Assembly: GCF_949628215.1 (NCBI RefSeq)
Contig: NC_134276.1
Coordinates: 67,620,233 to 67,684,232, forward strand
From: Phalacrocorax aristotelis
Lineage: Eukaryota; Chordata; Aves; Suliformes; Phalacrocoracidae
DNA length: 64,000 bases
Direction: 5' to 3'
Below are positions 49,222 to 62,266 of this stretch, piece by piece (positions within the stretch are counted from its first letter, which is position 1; each line of letters opens with the position of its first letter). The position numbers and the translations under genes are program-made. Under the pieces are notes generated by a model. That model saw only the letters and a list, made by a program, of their open reading frames with translations, was not told where the DNA came from and did not search any database.

Positions 49222-52200
49222 GAATTCATACATGCCACCACATTTTCTTTCAGGATGGTCTCTGTGAGCTTTCCAAAGAGATATCCACAAACACTGGAAG
49301 GCCTAATCAAGCAGTTAATGTCAGACTACTACCTGACAGGAGGGCAGCATTTCAGAGAGTTAGGCTGTGAAATCTGCTCTGATTTTGAATAACTGCAGTG
49401 AACTGGGAATATGAGCCAAGAGCTGGAGAAACATCATAGACTGACTGTCATGCATGCGAAGTGCCATGTCCAGGGGAAGAAGGTCACACGATGCAGCATG
49501 CCAGATCTGATACTAACGGGAACATGCCTCGACCTGAGCTGTTATGCAAGGGGTGTTCCTGCAGAGCAAGACAGAGGCTCTCAGAAGGGTTTTCCTCATT
49601 CAGGATTGCAGGAGCAGCCACCCAAACAGCTGTCCTAGCATCAGTAGCTTGGAGAGGGAGTTTCACTGATGTAAAAGCCCAAAGGAGAAAAGTAGGGTTG
49701 TCATCACCTCATCCTCATCCAAAACACCAAAGAACTCCACTGGTCCAGCACAATGCAGCATAACATTGTTGGACTGCGAGAAAATGTGTCCCCACCACAC
49801 CATGGTCTTGAAAAGGTGGGGTCCGGCTAGGGCTGTCCTAGGGCAGCATCATATGCAAAATCATCACAACAGGGAATATAATGAGAGGAGTCTCTGCAGT
49901 CAGTGGGGACTCACTCATGCATCCTGGCTCCACTAGTCATGCCCCTAACTCAGGACACCAGCCTTTCTGATTTACAGAAGAAATCAGAAAAAGTATTTAA
50001 AAGCTATTTTCTTTCTTCTCTGGAGGTTGTTGGTACATATAACAGCTGGGACATTCTTGAAAAATAGGATTTCCAGCTTCCATGGTTGAGACCCCTCTAT
50101 TCTGCAGCGTTGCAGCCTGGGTCACACTGCACCATGGCTCTCATCATGGCAGGTCCCTTCTGAAGGACGACGGTTTCCAGAGGATGACTGCCTTTAAAGG
50201 ATCCTGGAAAGACAGCTAAGAAAAGGCAGGCTGTTCTTCATGGAAGTAAATAAATGCAGGGAAACCTCACTGCCACAGTGAGTTCAAGAGTCAAAAACAC
50301 ACAAAATATTGGCAAGCAGTGCTGGAGAACATGCAGCATGTATTTCTGGATGCTTTTATTTTTTAATCCATGCAATACCACACCTAGTTTGTTTTGAGTG
50401 TCGCTTGGTGTAGGTATGCAGTGGGGACCTGATGACAGACAGTGGGATACAGGGGGATATTTGCACACCTTGCTTACACACACCATCATGGTAAATGCTC
50501 TCCGCATGCGTTCTTCAGTCACAAGGTCCTTGGAGACCCAGATTTATTACAAAGTGCAGTGATATTGGAGAAATGTCATAACTGCCAGTTGATCTACACT
50601 CGCTTCTACAGTTAATCAGTTTCAGCTTCCTCCATTGTTTCAGTAGTTATGAGCACATCAAAGCAGATAAATAGGAGAACACAGGAAAGCTCTGTTTTTA
50701 ACTTGAATATCGTATCTAATGTTTTTTTTTTTATATACCAAAAGCAACTGGATCATATTTTGCAATCTGAACTTTAATGTTTTATTTTCTTAGGGTGAGG
50801 CTGCTGGAATTTCTCACTTGTGCAAAAGCAGTACAATTACCGTATCTCTCTGCATTGACACCACAAAACAGAAGTCAAGCTAACATTAAACCCATCCTCT
50901 CAGAAGACTGAAACTTTCTACACCACATGTCAGCTGAGAGGTCCCACATGAGCAATACCGAGATTTTATGTGGGATTTTCTAGTGACTTAAACTTGTCAG
51001 TTTAAATTCATATTTCTGAATGTTTTTTTAAAGAAAAACATGCCAGAAAAGTACTTTGGCCTGGCTCCCCCATCTCACTGGTGCATAGATATACAGAGCC
51101 AGCACCTCTCCTGCCAGGTGGCAGCTCAGGACCCCTCACATGAGAGAGAATCGTGGGATTCTTGGAAACCCTGTGTCCCCACAGCCAGGAAACAAGCAGC
51201 GCTGGGACATTGTGTAAATCTTCCTGTAAGTTACTAAATGCTTCTTCGAGGTCCCAAAACAGGGAAAGGAGGAGCCTTCCTCATCCTAACAAGACTCCAT
51301 TCATGTTTAGCTGAGAGGCAACCCTTCCTTAATCTTCATGGATCCTCCCTTCCAGTGATGCTGCTCCAGCAGCCCCTGGCTTGGGGAAAACATCTCCAGG
51401 GCTGTGTGCTGCTTTTGGGATACACCATGAAGCTCCTGTCAAACAGAAGCGCTGGCTTACCACTTGCCAAAAGTGATGAATTTCAAAAAGGTTGTCACCT
51501 TGACCCTGTTTCCATTCATAACATCTCCTGCCCCATGCCTCTGCTGGGAGGGATGCTCAGGAAGGCAGAGCGCTGTTAGTGCTGGTGACTGGAAAACAAA
51601 ACCGTATGAAAAATAAGGAGTTTCAAACAAATTGTTAGAGATACTCGGCTCTGGCCCTCAGCAGGATTGCACTCTAGGTCAGTTCAGCTACCAAGGTGTG
51701 TGTGCCACATCTCCACAGGAAAGCAGCAGGAAGAAACCAGTTACAGAAGAATAGTCTCAATGTAGCCTTCAACCAAAGGGTGACTATTTTTCTCTCGTAA
51801 ATACCTGACGTGTGCCTGCCACTGGAACTCCCAAATATTCCATCTTATCAGGTCCATTATAGTGTGTATGGGGCTTATTTTGCAATAAGCTGCTCTACTT
51901 TTCTACAGAACCACTGGAGGAGCTTCTGGAAAAGAGACCTAATTTCTTGTGCACAAACTGGACAACTATTACCCTGTCTGCTATCCTCCAGAGAAGCTTT
52001 CTTGACAGAAGCCTTACAACAGCTAATTTGATGAAGGAGATGACTGCCACTCCTGGAGGGGCTGCAGCCAGCCTCAGTTGGTGGGGAACCACATCGGGCT
52101 TTGCTCTGCAGGCTTTGATTCTTCAGCTGCCGCAGGCTTTGCATCTCTTTGCAGCAACTGCAGTTAGCTCAAAAAAGCATTGAACAGGGGGACACACTCC

Positions 52201-54902
52201 CACCTTCGGTGTCTGGCTATAAAGCCCCCAGCTGCATTGTGGGGCCTCAGGTTATTGCTGACCCTTTGCACCAAAAGGAGACAGCAAAACTAAAAGATGT
52301 CTTTGGGTCAAAGAGGTACCACCTGTGCTTCAGAGGAGACCCAGGATGGGTGTGATATAGTGTGAAAGCAACGAGCATGGCTTAAATCTACCTAACATGG
52401 GGCAGGCCTCACGATGGGTCTCCAGTCCTCTTTTATTTAGCAGCATAGAAATACTGTGCAGCGGGGTTGGAAACAAGCTGGTAAATGGCAAAGAAAGGTT
52501 TCCAGGCCAGATCAGTTTTCCAAATCATGAGTCTCTTCCAGTGTGTTTTGATGCTTGATCGTTTTCCAAGTAGTATTGAAGGGAAGAGAAGATAGGTGGC
52601 ATCCAATGGGGGAAAGAACAAAATAATAAGACCTCCACCAGCAACTAACTGAGAGGCCTTGAGCAGTTTGTTTATGGCTTGCTCTTTAACTTCTTCTTCC
52701 CCAAGATAAGGCATGGTGTTTGTGGGGGCCAGCTGGAACGGCAGCCAGCTGTGTGGCCTCTCTTGCAGGGAGCTGGGCAACAGAGTTCAGAAGCGGTCCC
52801 TGTGCCAAAGAGCTCCCCATCTGAGACGGGTACAACATTGCACCAAGTATCAGGAGAAGGACAAACAGAAACTTTATATTTGACAAAAATACTTTGTGAA
52901 CCTTTTAATTCTCTCCCCCCACCCCCTGCCAAAAAAAAAATCCCAGTGTATACAGCTGCATACATTGAATGTACTTGGAGCATTTGTCTAGCAGTAAGAG
53001 ACTCCTGTAGCAAGAGTCTCTCTCTCCATTGGTGAAAGAAACCCAGTCTGCCATTTGCAGGAGAAATAAAAAATTACAAAGAAATAGGAGGGCAAAGTAG
53101 TTTTCTGTCTGGCCATGAGGTAGCACCATTGAGCTATTCACAGCAAAACCTGAAGCTAATATGCCTCAATTTTACAAGCAGTGCTTCTTGAGGCACAAGC
53201 CACCTGTCATTTTACAGTGGCCAGATCCAGAGATTAGGTTAACCACTGTGCTAATTCAGTTTTGGTGATGAGTCAGGCCATGCCTAGCTCTCTTGGCATT
53301 TCATTGATTATGCTTACATCGTGCCCTTTCCTAGGGTGTTTCTGGGCACCTGGTGAGTGCTGGAGAATGCTGACTTTACCAGGCTCTGAGCAGATGGGTG
53401 CTGTCCATAGCCAGCCCCACCACACAGCTCCCCAGAGGAGGATGGGACAGAGGATGAACAGAGAAAGCTCAACAAGCTTAGAGGGTGAGGAGGTGGAAAG
53501 CGGGGGCTCTAAAAAAATTTACAGATTTGAGTGGGGAACTGAATTTGATCTCCTAGTTTCAGGTCGTAGCCAAAAGTGTTAGTGTGGTTTTTTGTTAAGT
53601 CCATGAAGAAATATATAGAAACAGGGAAGAACTGGCAAATCTGTTCCTGGACAACTGGGGCAGTTGTATTATTTGCCTTTTGAAGATGTTGAAGAATTGG
53701 AAAAGAGTGCAGATTGCTGCCAGACAGAGACATTTTGTGGAAAACATCAGATCATCACCTACAGGACGTGCACTTCCCTCCAAGGCAGGCCCTCCATGTT
53801 TTTTTTGTACGCTGCTGCCAAGCAAATCAGTTGGTCAGAAGAGGGTGAAGAAATCCAGCTTGCAGAGACACCTTGCTGGCTCCCTGCAAGCCCATTGCTT
53901 TAAAGGACCTATTTCCTCCAGTAAAAATTACCTTAGGGAAAAAAATAGAAAATATAGTCCAATGTAAAGCTATTTCCCTCTGCAGCTGCTAGGTTGATGA
54001 GACCTATTCAAAGGCAGTTAGAGTGACACTATCCTTAGCATTTCAAGGAGGCTGCATGAACATCAGATGAAGGTCTTCAGCCCTAGAAGACATTTACAGT
54101 AGAAGGAAAGGATGCTCTCCAGATCTTCTAGGAACACAGGCAGTACTGAGATCTGATGAGATTTACTTCCCTGGGCAGCACTGCCAGGGGCACTACAAGC
54201 ATTACCCAATATTTGTTGCTGATGTATCTGATGTACAATTGGTTTGACAGTGGCAGTGACTGATTTGGTTGCAGCAAGAGATAGTGTTGTGCTTTTGAGG
54301 AACACAGAAAGACTGCCCACGAACATGGGAAGCTGGTGGCAGATATACACTGGTAATTTGGAAGAAAATATTGATGGAGGCAGGGCAGAGAGGCAAAAAT
54401 GTTACTAGAGAAAGATGGGGGAAATGAGGGATTTTACCTAGTCTATCAACTATTCAGCAGCAAACATCATGCTTTATAAGATGGAAAAAGGCCCATAGTT
54501 CCAACAAACACCACAGGGCTGCTGACGTGGAGGCAAGCCCTATGGGAAGGAAAACTTGGTGACCTTGGAATACTTTTTGGATGTTTCAGTCTGAGCTGGA
54601 GCAGCTGTGCTGTAGACAGCCCTACAACACGGAGGACTAAGCGGCAGCCCTCAGGGTCAGCACTGTTCAGGCTTTTCAGCCCTCTGGCAGCCCGACTGCG
54701 TGAAGGTTGGCTGGGAGGCTTTGGAGGAAGGCAGCTCTCTCACTTCTTTCATAATCCTTGCACTCAGCAGACACGGCATCTTCAGACCCCCCTCGCTGAA
54801 TGACCAGCTGATAGGCAAAAATCTCACTCTAGTTCCTCCTGGTTCTCTGAATATCTCAGTGAAAAAATCCTCTAGTTAAAGTACTGCAACAGCTCCATTC
54901 AA
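49222..54902. other. Intergenic stretch without recognised genes
   Basis: I recognise no exon, RNA gene or mobile element. Frames of up to 118 codons in both orientations have no family likeness. Confidence 0.5.
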
Positions 54903-55567
54903 TGCTGTTGATACATACCAAGTGTATACGAGCCAACAATGAGCGTTCACAGCCCAGAAAGCCAACCGTATCCTGGGCTGATCAAAAGCAGTGTGGCCAG
55001 CACTTCGAGGGAGGTGATTCTGCCCCTCTACTCCACTCTGGTGAGACCCCAACTGCAGTGCTGCATCCCACTCTGGAGCCCCCAACTTTAGAAGGACATG
55101 GACCTGTTGGAGCAGGTCCAGAGGAGGCCACAAAAATGATTCAAAGGCTGGAGCACCTCTCCTATGAGGACAGGCTGAGGGAGTTGGGGTTGTTCAGCCT
55201 GGAGAAGAGGAAGCTCTGGGAGACCTTACTGTGGCCTTTCAGTACTTAAAGGGGGACTATAGGAAAGATGGGGACAATCTCTTTAGCAAGGCCTGTTGTG
55301 ACAGGACAAGGGGTAATAGTTTTAAACTAAAGGAGGGCAGATTTAGATGGGATATAAGGAAAACATCTTTTACAATGAGGGTGGTGAAACACTGGCACAG
55401 GTTGCCCAGAGAGGCGGTAGATGCCCCATCCCTAGAAACATTCAAGGCCAGGCTGGACGGGGCTCTGAGCAACCTGGTCTAGCTGAAGCTGTCCCTGCTC
55501 ACTGCAGGGGGGTTGGACTAGATGGCCTCTAAAGGTCCCTTCCAACCCAAACCACTCTATGATTCTA
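54903..55567 (+). mobile_element. CR1 LINE 3' fragment (about 665 bp)
   Basis: ORF2 C-terminal sequence begins near 54925 (ANNERSQPRKPTVSWADQ, from an original SQPRRPTVSW-like segment). It continues through [20 protein letters not shown], with a frameshift near 55225. It then reads RTRGNSFKLKEGRFRWDIRK and RLPREAVDAPSLETFKARLD. The 3' UTR has GGACTAGATGGCCTCTAAAG, then CCCTTCC, and a short TATGATTCTA tail. There is only one tail unit. Confidence 0.95.
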
Positions 55568-58500
55568 AGTGCAGACAGTGGTGGGAGTGAGCAAGCAGGG
55601 TTGAATGCACACATGTGATAAGGGTACATAAATGTCCCCCATCAAGCAATTCTCCTGCATTTGGCTCTACTGAATTTAGGCTAACAACGGCAACAATGGA
55701 GTCTGTGGCTATTTTTGCACCTTCTAATCTAGAGTTTTACAGACACAAGCTCACATTGCCCAGAGGGTTTGTAGGACCAGTGGCTCTCAACAGGAAATGG
55801 ACAAGGCAACAGAAAAGTTCGGGAAATGCTGTCCTGTGCTGAGTGGGGTTTTAAGGTGTTATTTTTAAGATTAAGATGCCACCTCTTAGTTTCGGTAGGA
55901 TTTGAAAAGGTCTAAGACTGCACAGGCCTTCCTCTCATTAAGAAAAGCTGAGCAGGATGCTGCTCCCTCTCTGGTCCAAGGGAACTGAACGATGACCATC
56001 TCCAGCGACTTACTTCACCTGGCTCCACAGGTCATCAGGGGCACAATCCACCAAGCCCTCACAACTGAATCAGGGTCTCATTTTGTTTGCTGATAGTTCA
56101 AAGCACTGAGGGTAAAGCTTTTTAAACCCATTTAATAAGAGAAAGTATGTGTGACTCTTGAGCTGATGTAGGTGTTTCATACACTCACTGTCAGAGCCAC
56201 CTTCCAGATCCCCACTCCTCAATGAGGTGAAAAAAGTCCTCCATTAGCAAGTCCTAGACTACCAGACAGCCTCGCTATCATAGGGCAGTCTAAAGTATAT
56301 CTGGATGGTGAGTGTTTGGGTGTGGGGCTCTCACTGCCTGAGGAAGAGGTGGTTTATCTCATGGATTGTCCTGGGTGCTTAAAGCAAAAATTGCTCTGCT
56401 CCTAGAGCATGCAACTCTGCTCTCACTCACCCACAAAAGCAGCACGGCTTGGAGAGTGGCAAGATTTCACCTCCAGCAGGTTTCTCACAGCTGAATTTGC
56501 TCCCATCCTTCTCATCTTTTTCAGCTGCCAAACTCAGAGAACTTCATTCATGGAAAATTTTTCTGCAAAGTTTTAGCCCAGTGGTGCCTTCCTCAGCCTT
56601 TGAAAACATGTACAGTAACACACAGCTCTCATTAGTGGGAAATGGCCTCTTTCTGTTGAGCTGAAGTCTTCCAGCGTCATCTCACCTGTGCCTTTTGTAA
56701 CAGAAACAAAACAGATGGCAGAAGAAAGGATATTGTATTTAACACTGGTTTCTTCTTCTTCTCATAGGCTTTTGCCTTTGCAATAGATGCATTTTGAGAA
56801 AAGCAGTCTGAGCACACACCCGCTTCTCTGGTGCAAGATGAACTTACTTTCTGCATTGCCCCCAGCCCTTTGCACCGAAACTGCTGCTTCGTATTATAAA
56901 AGCAGGACCCCGATGGAAGAACAAGGTAACATTTAGACCACAGAAGGTGGGTGTGAGACAGATCAGCAGCAGAAACCTAAGTAGCAGATAGGGGTAAGAG
57001 CAGATATTCACCTAAATGCGAGGTTACGTATTTAAGGAAAAGGATCGTGGGTTCAGCGTAGCCCTTTAGAAATAACAGTTACAGACCACAGACCACAGAC
57101 CACAGCCCCCCCTGCACCAACCACAGCATCCTATAGTGGATGTTAGTCCTCTCTGTAGGGTGACCTGGATATATGAACAAACCCGGCTGAAGCCCTGCTT
57201 TTCCATTTTAATTAGCATCTGCTTCTCAGCTGGTCCTTGTCAGCCCTCACAGCCAAGGACGAGATGCTCCGGCATCTGGAGACAGTCGTCTCAGCTAGCC
57301 AGTGCATAAAACATCCAGTCTCTGGCAACAGAGCTGAAAGAAGGCTGTGCCACAGACATGCAGTTCCTGCCAGCCCAGCTCTGGCCAGCCCTGTCCCTGT
57401 GTCTGCCCAGGCAGAAGGCACAAAATGCTGTGATTTAGTGGTGTTGCAGAGGAGGGACTGGCTGAGAAGTGCTCTACTCCTAGTTCGCAGTGTTGGCTCG
57501 AAACTCAGGCAAACATTTCTTAAGAAGGGATATCTGCAGATTAAGCATCACGTGCCTTCCAGGGAAAAACACACAGTGTATACAAAAAGAAATCAGCTGA
57601 TCTGTGCAAAGCAGGGGGGAGAAGCCACACAGCCAGCACGATTTATGCTGCCTCTTCCAGGATGTGCCCTGGAGAGGTGCTCCACAGCCACATGTTACAG
57701 CCTCGCCAGCGCCAGCTGGGCACATCCCTCTTTAGCAAACTCCCTGGCCTTGCACAGTCCTGCCAGCGGTGGCTGGTAGTGTGTGGGGAGCAGGATCTGC
57801 TCCTCCCAGAAGAGCTGCCAGCAGCCACCCTCAACACCACGGGAGGACTGTGAGGGCAGAAGGGGCTGGGGGAGGTCAGGTTTGGGTTAAGGTGCGCCAG
57901 GGAAGAGGTCTGAATATGTGGTGCTGGGAGGGGGAAGATAAAGGAAGACTGGTGGAGGAAGTTTCTCCCCCGTCCAGCTGAGGACCAGATCCCTCCCCAG
58001 ACCAGGTCCGAGCAGCTCCTGAGACGTGGTTGCCTATTTAGCACTGCTCCTTCTCTCTCCTGCTTCTCCTGCCTCGCCCAGCTCCTCTGGGACTCGGATG
58101 CCAGGAAAGAGGCAGAGACGGTTTGCTTGCAGCTCTCTGCTAGGGGCTCTGCACTGCTGATAACCCCATCTGACCCCTGTAAATGAAACAGTAACACACA
58201 AAGGATGCTTAATCCATCTTAAAGAAGTGCTTTATGGTTGTTCTGGGTCAGACAGCCAAGGTGCTCTAAAGAAGTCATCACCTGATTATATTTCACAAGG
58301 CTGATCAAGTATAGTATTATTCTTGTTTTGCTAGTGCTTGCAAAAACAATAGGATATCCCCCACTCCCAGTTTAAGAATGCCAGTATCCTTCAAATTTTT
58401 TAGAAATCTTTTTTCAGACCTATTTTCAAAACATAAGTCCTTTGGGCCAGCTCTAACAAGGATGCAATGGTTACTGTGCTAGTGCTGTAAGGCTCTGTGG

Positions 58501-59687
58501 CCTTGGGTTTTCTTCCCAGCCATCCCAGAAATGACCATGGGGCCAGCTTGAGGTCTAGGGTTCCCAAGCTGTGATCCACAGCATGGGAGTAGCTCATAGC
58601 TCTGCAGAGTTAAATATACAGTTGTTTTCCAGTGTGAGTTTAACAGTAAGGATGTGCAGCTCACCCAGTCAAGCGCGTTTCTCTTCCCACGTTGGAAAAG
58701 TACAGAACAGGCAAATCAGGGGAGCGGAGATTCTTGAAATAAGATTGATATCACACCCTTGCAATACAACAATAAGTACAAAGTAAACTGAAAGCAATAA
58801 CCAGGATATTCATTGCTGCTTAGGAGCCCTAGATCTAAGTGATACCACACAAGAATTGCCACCCTCTTTGTTTTGATCTGTTTGACAGTGCTGAGGCAGC
58901 GAAGGATTTCACTTTCTCATCTCTGGCTGCCCTCTGCCTTGCAGCAATAGCCTTCTTTCCAGTACCAAGTACCCAACTAAAAAAACTGTGGACACACCAT
59001 GCAAGGCTTGAACCTATCTGCTCAATTTCGCTCAGCCAGTTCGAGCTTGCCCTTTGTCCTGGCAGCCCTCATGGTGCATCAGGCGCTGTCGGAGCAGCTC
59101 CAGCTTTGTACCTGACCTGGTGTCGTCCTGTCCCGCTGCAGCAGGCAGAAGAACAAAAAGCCAGTTCAAGCCTGCAGAGTGTGTTCTGTCGCGCTCAGCA
59201 GGGACCCACAGTGCTCTCTCACCCCGTCTGGGTCTGTTGTGTGGCACCAGCTGAGTCAGGAACGCACGGAGCCAGTGCTGGTGCTCACAGAAAAGTGCTC
59301 ATGAGCTTCTCCTGGTCGGGGTCATTGCAAAACTGCCATGCTGAGCAGTACTGTGGGGTTGTGGGAGGGATCCTGCATGAGAGCACCCCCACCTAGCGGC
59401 CTGAGCCGTCCCTGTGGCACCCAAGGCAGGAGGGAAAAACCCTGTGAGGAGAACCAGGGCTTGCAAGAAAAATCACTGCTGCACGAAGAGGGTGAGTACT
59501 GAGGAGTGACAGCACACGTCACAGCAGCTGGGCTTCACTCCTATCACCCTGGGTGGGGTTCGCTTCACCAGCTTTAGATGTGTTACTGTAAGCTCACACA
59601 CTGGAAGCAATCATGCCAGGTTCCTTGCTGCCAACTGAAGGGAACTGGGAACTTTTAGGGTTTGATTAATTTCATCCTAGGGTAGAC
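55568..59687. other. Intergenic stretch, slightly GC-richer, without recognised genes
   Basis: Open frames of 180 codons (57237 plus), 184 codons (57643 minus) and 185 codons (58839 plus) occur here. None shows a recognisable domain, and the first two overlap on opposite strands. They are most likely chance frames. A 7-base tandem (CAGACCA, about 3.5 units) lies at 57082-57106. Confidence 0.5.
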
Positions 59688-60381
59688 ATCTGCCTGGAGG
59701 AAAAGGACCTGGGGGTGTTGGTTGACAGCCGGCTGAACACGAGCCGGCAGTGTGCCCAGGCAGCCAAGAAGGCCAACAGCATCAAGGCTTGTATCAGGAA
59801 TAGCGTGGCCAGCAGGAGCAGGGAGGTGATTGTGCCCCTGTACTCGGCACAGGTGAGGCCACACCTCGAGTGCTGTGTTCAGTTTTGGGCCCCTCACTAC
59901 AAGAAGGACATCGAGGTACTGGAGCGTGTCCAGAGAAGGGCAACAACGTTGGTGAAGGGTCTGGAGAACAAGGCTTATGAGGAGCGGCTGAGGGGAGCTG
60001 GGGTTGTTTAGTCTGGAGAAGAGGAGGCTGAGGGGAGACCTTTCTACAACTGCCTGAAAGGAGGCTGTAGCAAGGTGGGGGTCGGTCTCTTCTCCCTAGT
60101 AACAAGCGATAGGACGAGAGGAAACGGCCTCAAGCTGCGCCAGGGGAGGTTTAGGTTGGATATTAGGAAAAAACTTCTTCACCAAAAGGGTTGTCAAGCA
60201 TTGGAACAGGCTGCCCAGGGAGGTGGTTGAGCCACCATCCCTGGAGGTATTTAAAAGAAGTGTAGCTGTGGTGCTTGAGGATATGGTTTAGTGGTGGACT
60301 TGGCAGTGATAGGTTAGTGGTTGGACTCGATGATCTTAAGGGTCTTTTCCAACCTTGATGATTCTGATTCTATGATTCTAT
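59688..60381 (+). mobile_element. CR1 LINE 3' fragment (about 690 bp)
   Basis: It opens in ORF2 with [20 protein letters not shown] and continues through [40 protein letters not shown] and a KAYEERL segment. Small indels break the frame near 60005 and 60035. It ends with GGACTCGATGATCTTAAGGG, TCTTTTCCAACC and TGATTCTGATTCTATGATTC. It shares subfamily wording with the CR1 fused to U6. Confidence 0.95.
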
Positions 60382-61032
60382 CTAAAATTGTGAGTCATGC
60401 TCTAGAGGGGCCTCTCCCTTCCCCCAAATATTAAAGGAGGCTGAGTGACTAACTGAAATGTCAGCATCCACATGGTGGACATCTACATTTGGAGAGACAA
60501 ATCTCAGGTTCTTTGTCTTATAGCTGTTACTGAATTAATTCAGAATAGAGATCTTGCTTCCTGTGGATGTCAATGAGCCATCAGAAATTGGCTGGTTAAG
60601 TAACAAACAGTGCTGTAAGAGTTTTATGTGAATATACTCAGTGGAACATCATTCCCCATCCCCTGCAAAAGAAAACCCACTTCAGATTAGTGCAGTTTCA
60701 AAGCCCTTAAGCTCTGTTTTTGAACACTCAGCCACTGCTACATACAAATATTCAGATGAGTTAGATATTACAGACAAGGATGCTCACACCTTTGCCTATG
60801 GCATGGAAATACTTCTCTTTGCACCCCAGTAGCTCCAAGCAGCACTGTGGTTGTTGTGTATGTAAGGGAATTAAAAATAGAAATACTCCACAGAGAGCTC
60901 ACCAGCTTCCTTCCTCCTCCACCTCAATGTTTTTTCACCGCCCAAGCAGCCTCTTGACTGAGAGAAGACAATGGTGCTGCTTTACAGACAGAGGTACCAT
61001 CAGGAGCAGTCAAAAGATCTCTGTAATCTGAG
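60382..61032. other. Short intergenic stretch, nothing recognised
   Basis: No exon, RNA gene or repeat is recognised between the two CR1 pieces. Confidence 0.5.
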
Positions 61033-61095
61033 AGGGAGGTGGGATGAGATGGACCCCAGAAGTCCCTTCTACACCAAGTCTTTCGGTGATTCTCT
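61033..61095 (+). mobile_element. Small CR1 3'-tail fragment
   Basis: GGAGGTGGGATGAGATGGAC, then CCCAGAAGTCCCTTCTA and GTCTTTCGGTGATTCTCT match the last 60 bases or so of CR1 (GATGACCCCAGAGGTCCCTT, then CCAACC, then TGATTCT). Confidence 0.7.
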
Positions 61096-61283
61096 AATTA
61101 GTGATGGCAACCAGGACTAGGGCAGTGGTGAACAAGAGGTCTGAGACATGGGAAGGGGCAGCAGGCTGGGCCTGGCACTTGGGACAAGAAGAAGGTGCTG
61201 GGAAGCAGGGGTGGATGGAGGCAAGGGGAGCAAACACCAGGCAGAGAGAAGAGATGGGGACAGTTTTGGAAAGGTAGGGCCAA

Positions 61284-61694
61284 CCGGGAGGGAGGAAGGG
61301 AAGGAAGGGAAGAAGGAAGGGAAGGAAGGGAAGGGAGGAAGGGAAGGAAGGGAAGGAAGGGAAGGGAGGAAGGGAGGAAGGGAAGGAAGGGAAGGAAGGA
61401 AAGGAAGGAAGGGAAGGAAGGGAAGGAAGGGAGGGAGAGAGGGAGGAAGGGAAGGGAAGGGAAGGGAAGGGAAGGGAAGGGAAGGGAAGGGAAGGGAAGG
61501 GAAGGGAAGGGGAGGGGAGGGGAGGGGAGGGGAGGGGAGGGGAGGGGAGGGGAGGGGAGGGGAGGGAGGGGAGGGAGGGAGGGAGGGAGGGAGGGAGGAA
61601 GGAAGGAAGGAAGGAAGGAAGGAAGGAAGGAAGGAAGGAAGGAAGGAAGGAAGGAAGGAAGGAAGGAAGGAAGGAAGGAAGGAAGGAAGGAAGG
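61284..61694 (+). repeat. Polypurine microsatellite/minisatellite tract (411 bp)
   Basis: A purine-only run (G and A on the plus strand) changes unit type along its length. Mixed GGAAG/GGGAAGG units come first, then pure (GGGAA)n from about 61447. (GGGGA)n follows from about 61508, (GGGA)n from about 61561 and (GGAA)n from about 61597 to 61694. The Pro/Ser/Leu/Phe-rich and Gly/Arg/Glu/Lys-rich open frames across it are artefacts of the repeat. Confidence 0.97.
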
Positions 61695-62266
61695 ATTGGC
61701 AGATAAAGTTGTGTTAGGCAGAGCAACCTTGCCTGCAGAGCCTGGAGGGACTCCCAGTAGCCCCATTCTGCAGTACCTACCTACAGAGAGCCAGGGGAGA
61801 AGTGGCGTGCTCCCCTCCTTGCTGGCCCCAGGCAGGCGGACAGCCACTGCAGCTGCAGGTGGCCGATGCACACACAGCTGCATGGTGGCTCATGCGGTTC
61901 TTACCCAGGCGCTGCGCTGAGGAACACAACAGAAACCAACAGTTCTCCCTCCGGCAGGAAATGGTTAGGCAGGAGAAAGAGGCACAGAAAATGAATTACT
62001 GAACAGCTTGATTAAGAGAGCATTGTTCAGCTTTGGCTTTGTGAGGCTGGTGGGCAAAACCAGCTCCAATTCTTCTGCTCGAGCCTGCTCAAGGCCTCTT
62101 GGCTCTTCCTTTACATTGACCATGTCAGGTACCACCCTAGGAGCCAAGCAGGCTCTCAAACACCAGGGTACTTGGCCCCTTCCAGCCCAGGAAGATGGGT
62201 CCTGCCTTCCTCCAGCCCCCATGAGGGTTTCCATGCCCTCCTCCTCTTAATGCGACTGGCTGATAC
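61695..62266. other. Intergenic stretch between the polypurine tract and a CR1
   Basis: No exon, RNA gene or repeat is recognised. Confidence 0.5.

Noticed and set aside
57237..57779. 180-codon plus-strand frame, with similar frames at 57643-58197 (minus) and 58839-59396 (plus)
   Set aside because: These are unrecognised translations in moderately GC-rich DNA, and the first two overlap on opposite strands. Chance is the simpler explanation.
61098..61883. Long Pro/Ser/Leu/Phe and Gly/Arg/Glu/Lys open frames
   Set aside because: They are translations of the polypurine repeat in all frames and not a gene.
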